64,000 nt of DNA from Tetranychus cinnabarinus (lineage: Eukaryota; Arthropoda; Arachnida; Trombidiformes; Tetranychidae). The stretch is from positions 4,340,001-4,404,000 of the forward strand of contig WHVY01000006.1 of assembly GCA_022266195.1 (NCBI GenBank). Direction: 5' to 3'. The position numbers were made by a program, and so were the translations under genes. The notes beneath the pieces were generated by a model, which ran no database searches, was not told the DNA's origin, and was given only the letters and a program-made list of their open reading frames with translations. Of the stretch, positions 61,866 to 64,000 are shown piece after piece; position 1 is the first letter of the stretch; each line of letters begins with the position of its first letter.

Positions 61866-64000
61866 TTACACTTCTAATGTAGCACTATTATTGTTACCAT
61901 TACGATTTGCGGCAGCAGCCATAAATCTTGGAGTTGTTGTACCATTAGAGAGACCATGAGAGTTTCGAACAGCAACCGAAACCGTGCTTCCTGGATTACT
62001 TGCTGCTCTATAGCCATTTGTATTGGCGTAGATGGGCTGGTTATTTGGATGATTGTTTGCCGTTGAATTGGCTGAAGGGGCGCTAAAAGTCACCAAACCA
62101 TTCGGATGATGACGAATTGGACCCGAAGCAGGCAAACTTGCGGCTGCTGCTGCTTCAGATTCCAGACTTAATCGTGAATAAGACATCACGGTTGCAGTAT
62201 CTTTGTCCGGGGGACGAGTTATCTCAACATTTTCAGTATTTTTTACAGGCTTTGGTTTTTTACTATTGAGAAAAAAGAGGAACACAGAATTAACAATTTT
62301 ATATCAAGTCATTTTTTGATAGAAATTAATAAAAAAATATTTACGTTTTAAGGCAAACTATTGTAATTGTAATAATTAAAACTAGTATAACACCAATGGC
62401 GACACTGATGCCGATTCCAATGGCTTTGGAAGATTGATAAATGGGTGAATGATTGGTGAATGAAGAGGTTGAGAGATCAAAATCGCCATCAACTTCATTC
62501 TTTTCCATGTCCATTAATTTACGATCGAAACAGCGTGGCAATGATCCAGACCAGACTCCAGAGGACATACATCGACGAGTTTCTTCGCCAATAGTCTTGA
62601 AATCGGGTAAACAGTGATATTCAACAAGACTTCCATAAGTAGTTGATCCATTCAATAAGACTCCACGTCCGTTAACTGGTATAGGAGGTTTACCACAGTC
62701 AACAACTATGAAGAGAGAAAATAAAAACAGTTAAATTATTTTGTTCAATGTTTGATTGAAATGTTTAATTAAATTAATATTTGTATGATAATTACTTCGA
62801 CAATATGGGGTATCATTTGTCCAGAGTCCATCTGAAGCACAGGTCCTTTGCTCTTCTCCAACAAGTTCATAACCATTGACACACGAATAGGAAACCTTTT
62901 CACCAACTGCAAATGTGAAGCCACCTTCGACAATTGTTTTATCATCTCTAACCGGAGGTTTTCCACAATTAACCAGTGAACAAAGCGGCGCCACATTGGA
63001 CCAGGTTCCGTTTTCCAGGCAAATACGACGAGCAGGACCTTCCAATCTGAAATTGGATGAGCATTCATACTCGACGGTGCTGCCATAATGGGTTGAATTG
63101 GATGAGAGTAACCAACGACCCTGTGGTATGAAGCCAGGCAGGCCACAATCAATGTAAACACAGATTGGTTGGCTACCATCCCAGCTACCGTCTGCTTCAC
63201 ATGTTCTCAATGATTGACCTGAAACAATGTGACCTGAAGCACAGCGATATTGAACCGTTGAGCCAACTTTGAATGAATCTGAAGTTGACCTATCATTTCC
63301 TGAATATACAACAGAAGAGTTTTTGGGTTTCTCTGGTGGTAGACATCTAATCTCTTCACATTTCGGTGTTGATCCTGTCCATTTACCGTCAACTGCACAT
63401 TCCCTGACCGAGAAACCTTTTACTCGGTATCCAATTGAACAAGAGTAGGAAATTTGTGAACCAAGAGATGTAGTGCCATTAAGATATTTGACTTCACCCT
63501 TGAAAATTGTTGTAACTCTACCACAGTCAATAAATCGACAAGAAGGTGGTACTCCAGTCCACTTTCCATCTGATCCACATGTTCGTTTTGATTCACCATT
63601 GGACATAAGATGACCCGGTCTACATTGGTATTCAATGACGGAATCAATTGAGAAAGTATCACCAATTAAATCAGCTCCAGAAGGTATCTCGGGTGGACCA
63701 CAGTCAATCATCCTACAAACTGGTTCAACACCAGACCAAGTTGCATGTTCTGTGCATTGGCGTGTTTCATTGCCAGTTAAAATATAATTTGGATTACATT
63801 CATATTTAACGAGACTTTCATAAGTTGTACTAGAGTTGAGGAGAGAGTAGCGACCAAATCTAAGGTCCAATGGCATCCCACAATCAATATATTTACAAAT
63901 GGGCTCTTCACCGGTCCACTTGCCACCAATTTGACAAACCCGGGTTCCATTGGATAAAAGCTTGTGCCCCTTAAGACAAGAGTAGGAAGCAACCCCGTTA
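61866..64000 (-). CDS. Sushi/CCP-repeat transmembrane protein, furrowed-like (5' part outside window)
   Basis: Three minus-strand exons are visible: 64000-62796 (open at the window edge), 62705-62345 and 62262-61866, all joining in phase. They encode at least eight Sushi domains, the first cut by the edge. Each has the four-cysteine pattern, with DCG at the start, a Y-x-C centre and a W-S/T-G...C end. Next come a linker, a membrane helix (SVAIGVILVLIITITIVC) and a cytoplasmic tail of about 135 residues containing KKPKPVKN, RPPDKDTATVMSYSRL, Ala- and Asn-rich stretches, and a C-terminus TLEV that could be a class II PDZ ligand. Drosophila furrowed, a selectin-like adhesion receptor, has a C-type lectin domain, a row of Sushi domains and one helix. 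That matches what is visible, but the lectin domain would lie beyond 64000, so the orthology is inferred. Many Ser/Thr and Asn sequons suggest glycosylation. Confidence 0.85.

Noticed and set aside
1..64000. tRNA, rRNA or CRISPR loci
   Set aside because: No GGTTCRANTCC-type B box with a cloverleaf, no rRNA-like sequence and no spaced direct-repeat array was seen on reading both strands.

Overview
The window looks like AT-rich nuclear DNA from a small-genome arthropod. The gene set (a CCHamide-type neuropeptide receptor, a RING/B-box/Tudor piRNA-type protein, a Sushi-repeat membrane receptor), the short GT-AG introns and the long uninterrupted exons fit a mite such as a spider mite. The species call is an inference; the sequence itself only shows an intron-containing animal genome. 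Exon structures below come from reading splice sites and checking that the reading frame stays open across each junction.

Layout, left to right. 1-4518: non-coding, simple-sequence-rich DNA. 4519-10505 (+): a 1,838-residue cadherin/EGF membrane protein. 11786-13815 (-): RING/B-box/coiled-coil/Tudor protein, convergent with the cadherin. 18240-19488 (+): cytochrome b561. 21636-25375: two unrelated foldback repeats (0.44 kb and about 2.6 kb) in an otherwise empty stretch. 32219-33667 (-): CCHamide-receptor-like GPCR. 35371-37507 (+): secreted Ser/Thr- and Pro/Gln-rich protein of unknown function. 41853-44907 (+): METTL17, a mitochondrial ribosome assembly factor, whose last exon overlaps antisense with the last exon of a BICRA/GLTSCR1 homologue (44869-54451, -). 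56743-58137 (-): SH3BP5/parcas Rab11 GEF. 59060-60690: a head-to-head inverted duplication carrying two small intronless genes of unknown family. 61866-64000 (-, cut by the window edge): Sushi/CCP-repeat transmembrane protein resembling Drosophila furrowed.

The recognised genes do unrelated jobs (adhesion, germline RNA silencing, redox, neuropeptide signalling, mitochondrial translation, chromatin remodelling, Rab11 trafficking), as expected of ordinary eukaryotic gene order, so no operon-like cooperation is implied. The strongest candidates for something undescribed are the mirror-image gene pair at 59.1-60.7 kb, where promoter TATA boxes, 5' leaders, coding sequences and polyadenylation signals are all conserved in inverted orientation, and the large four-armed palindrome at 22.8-25.4 kb.
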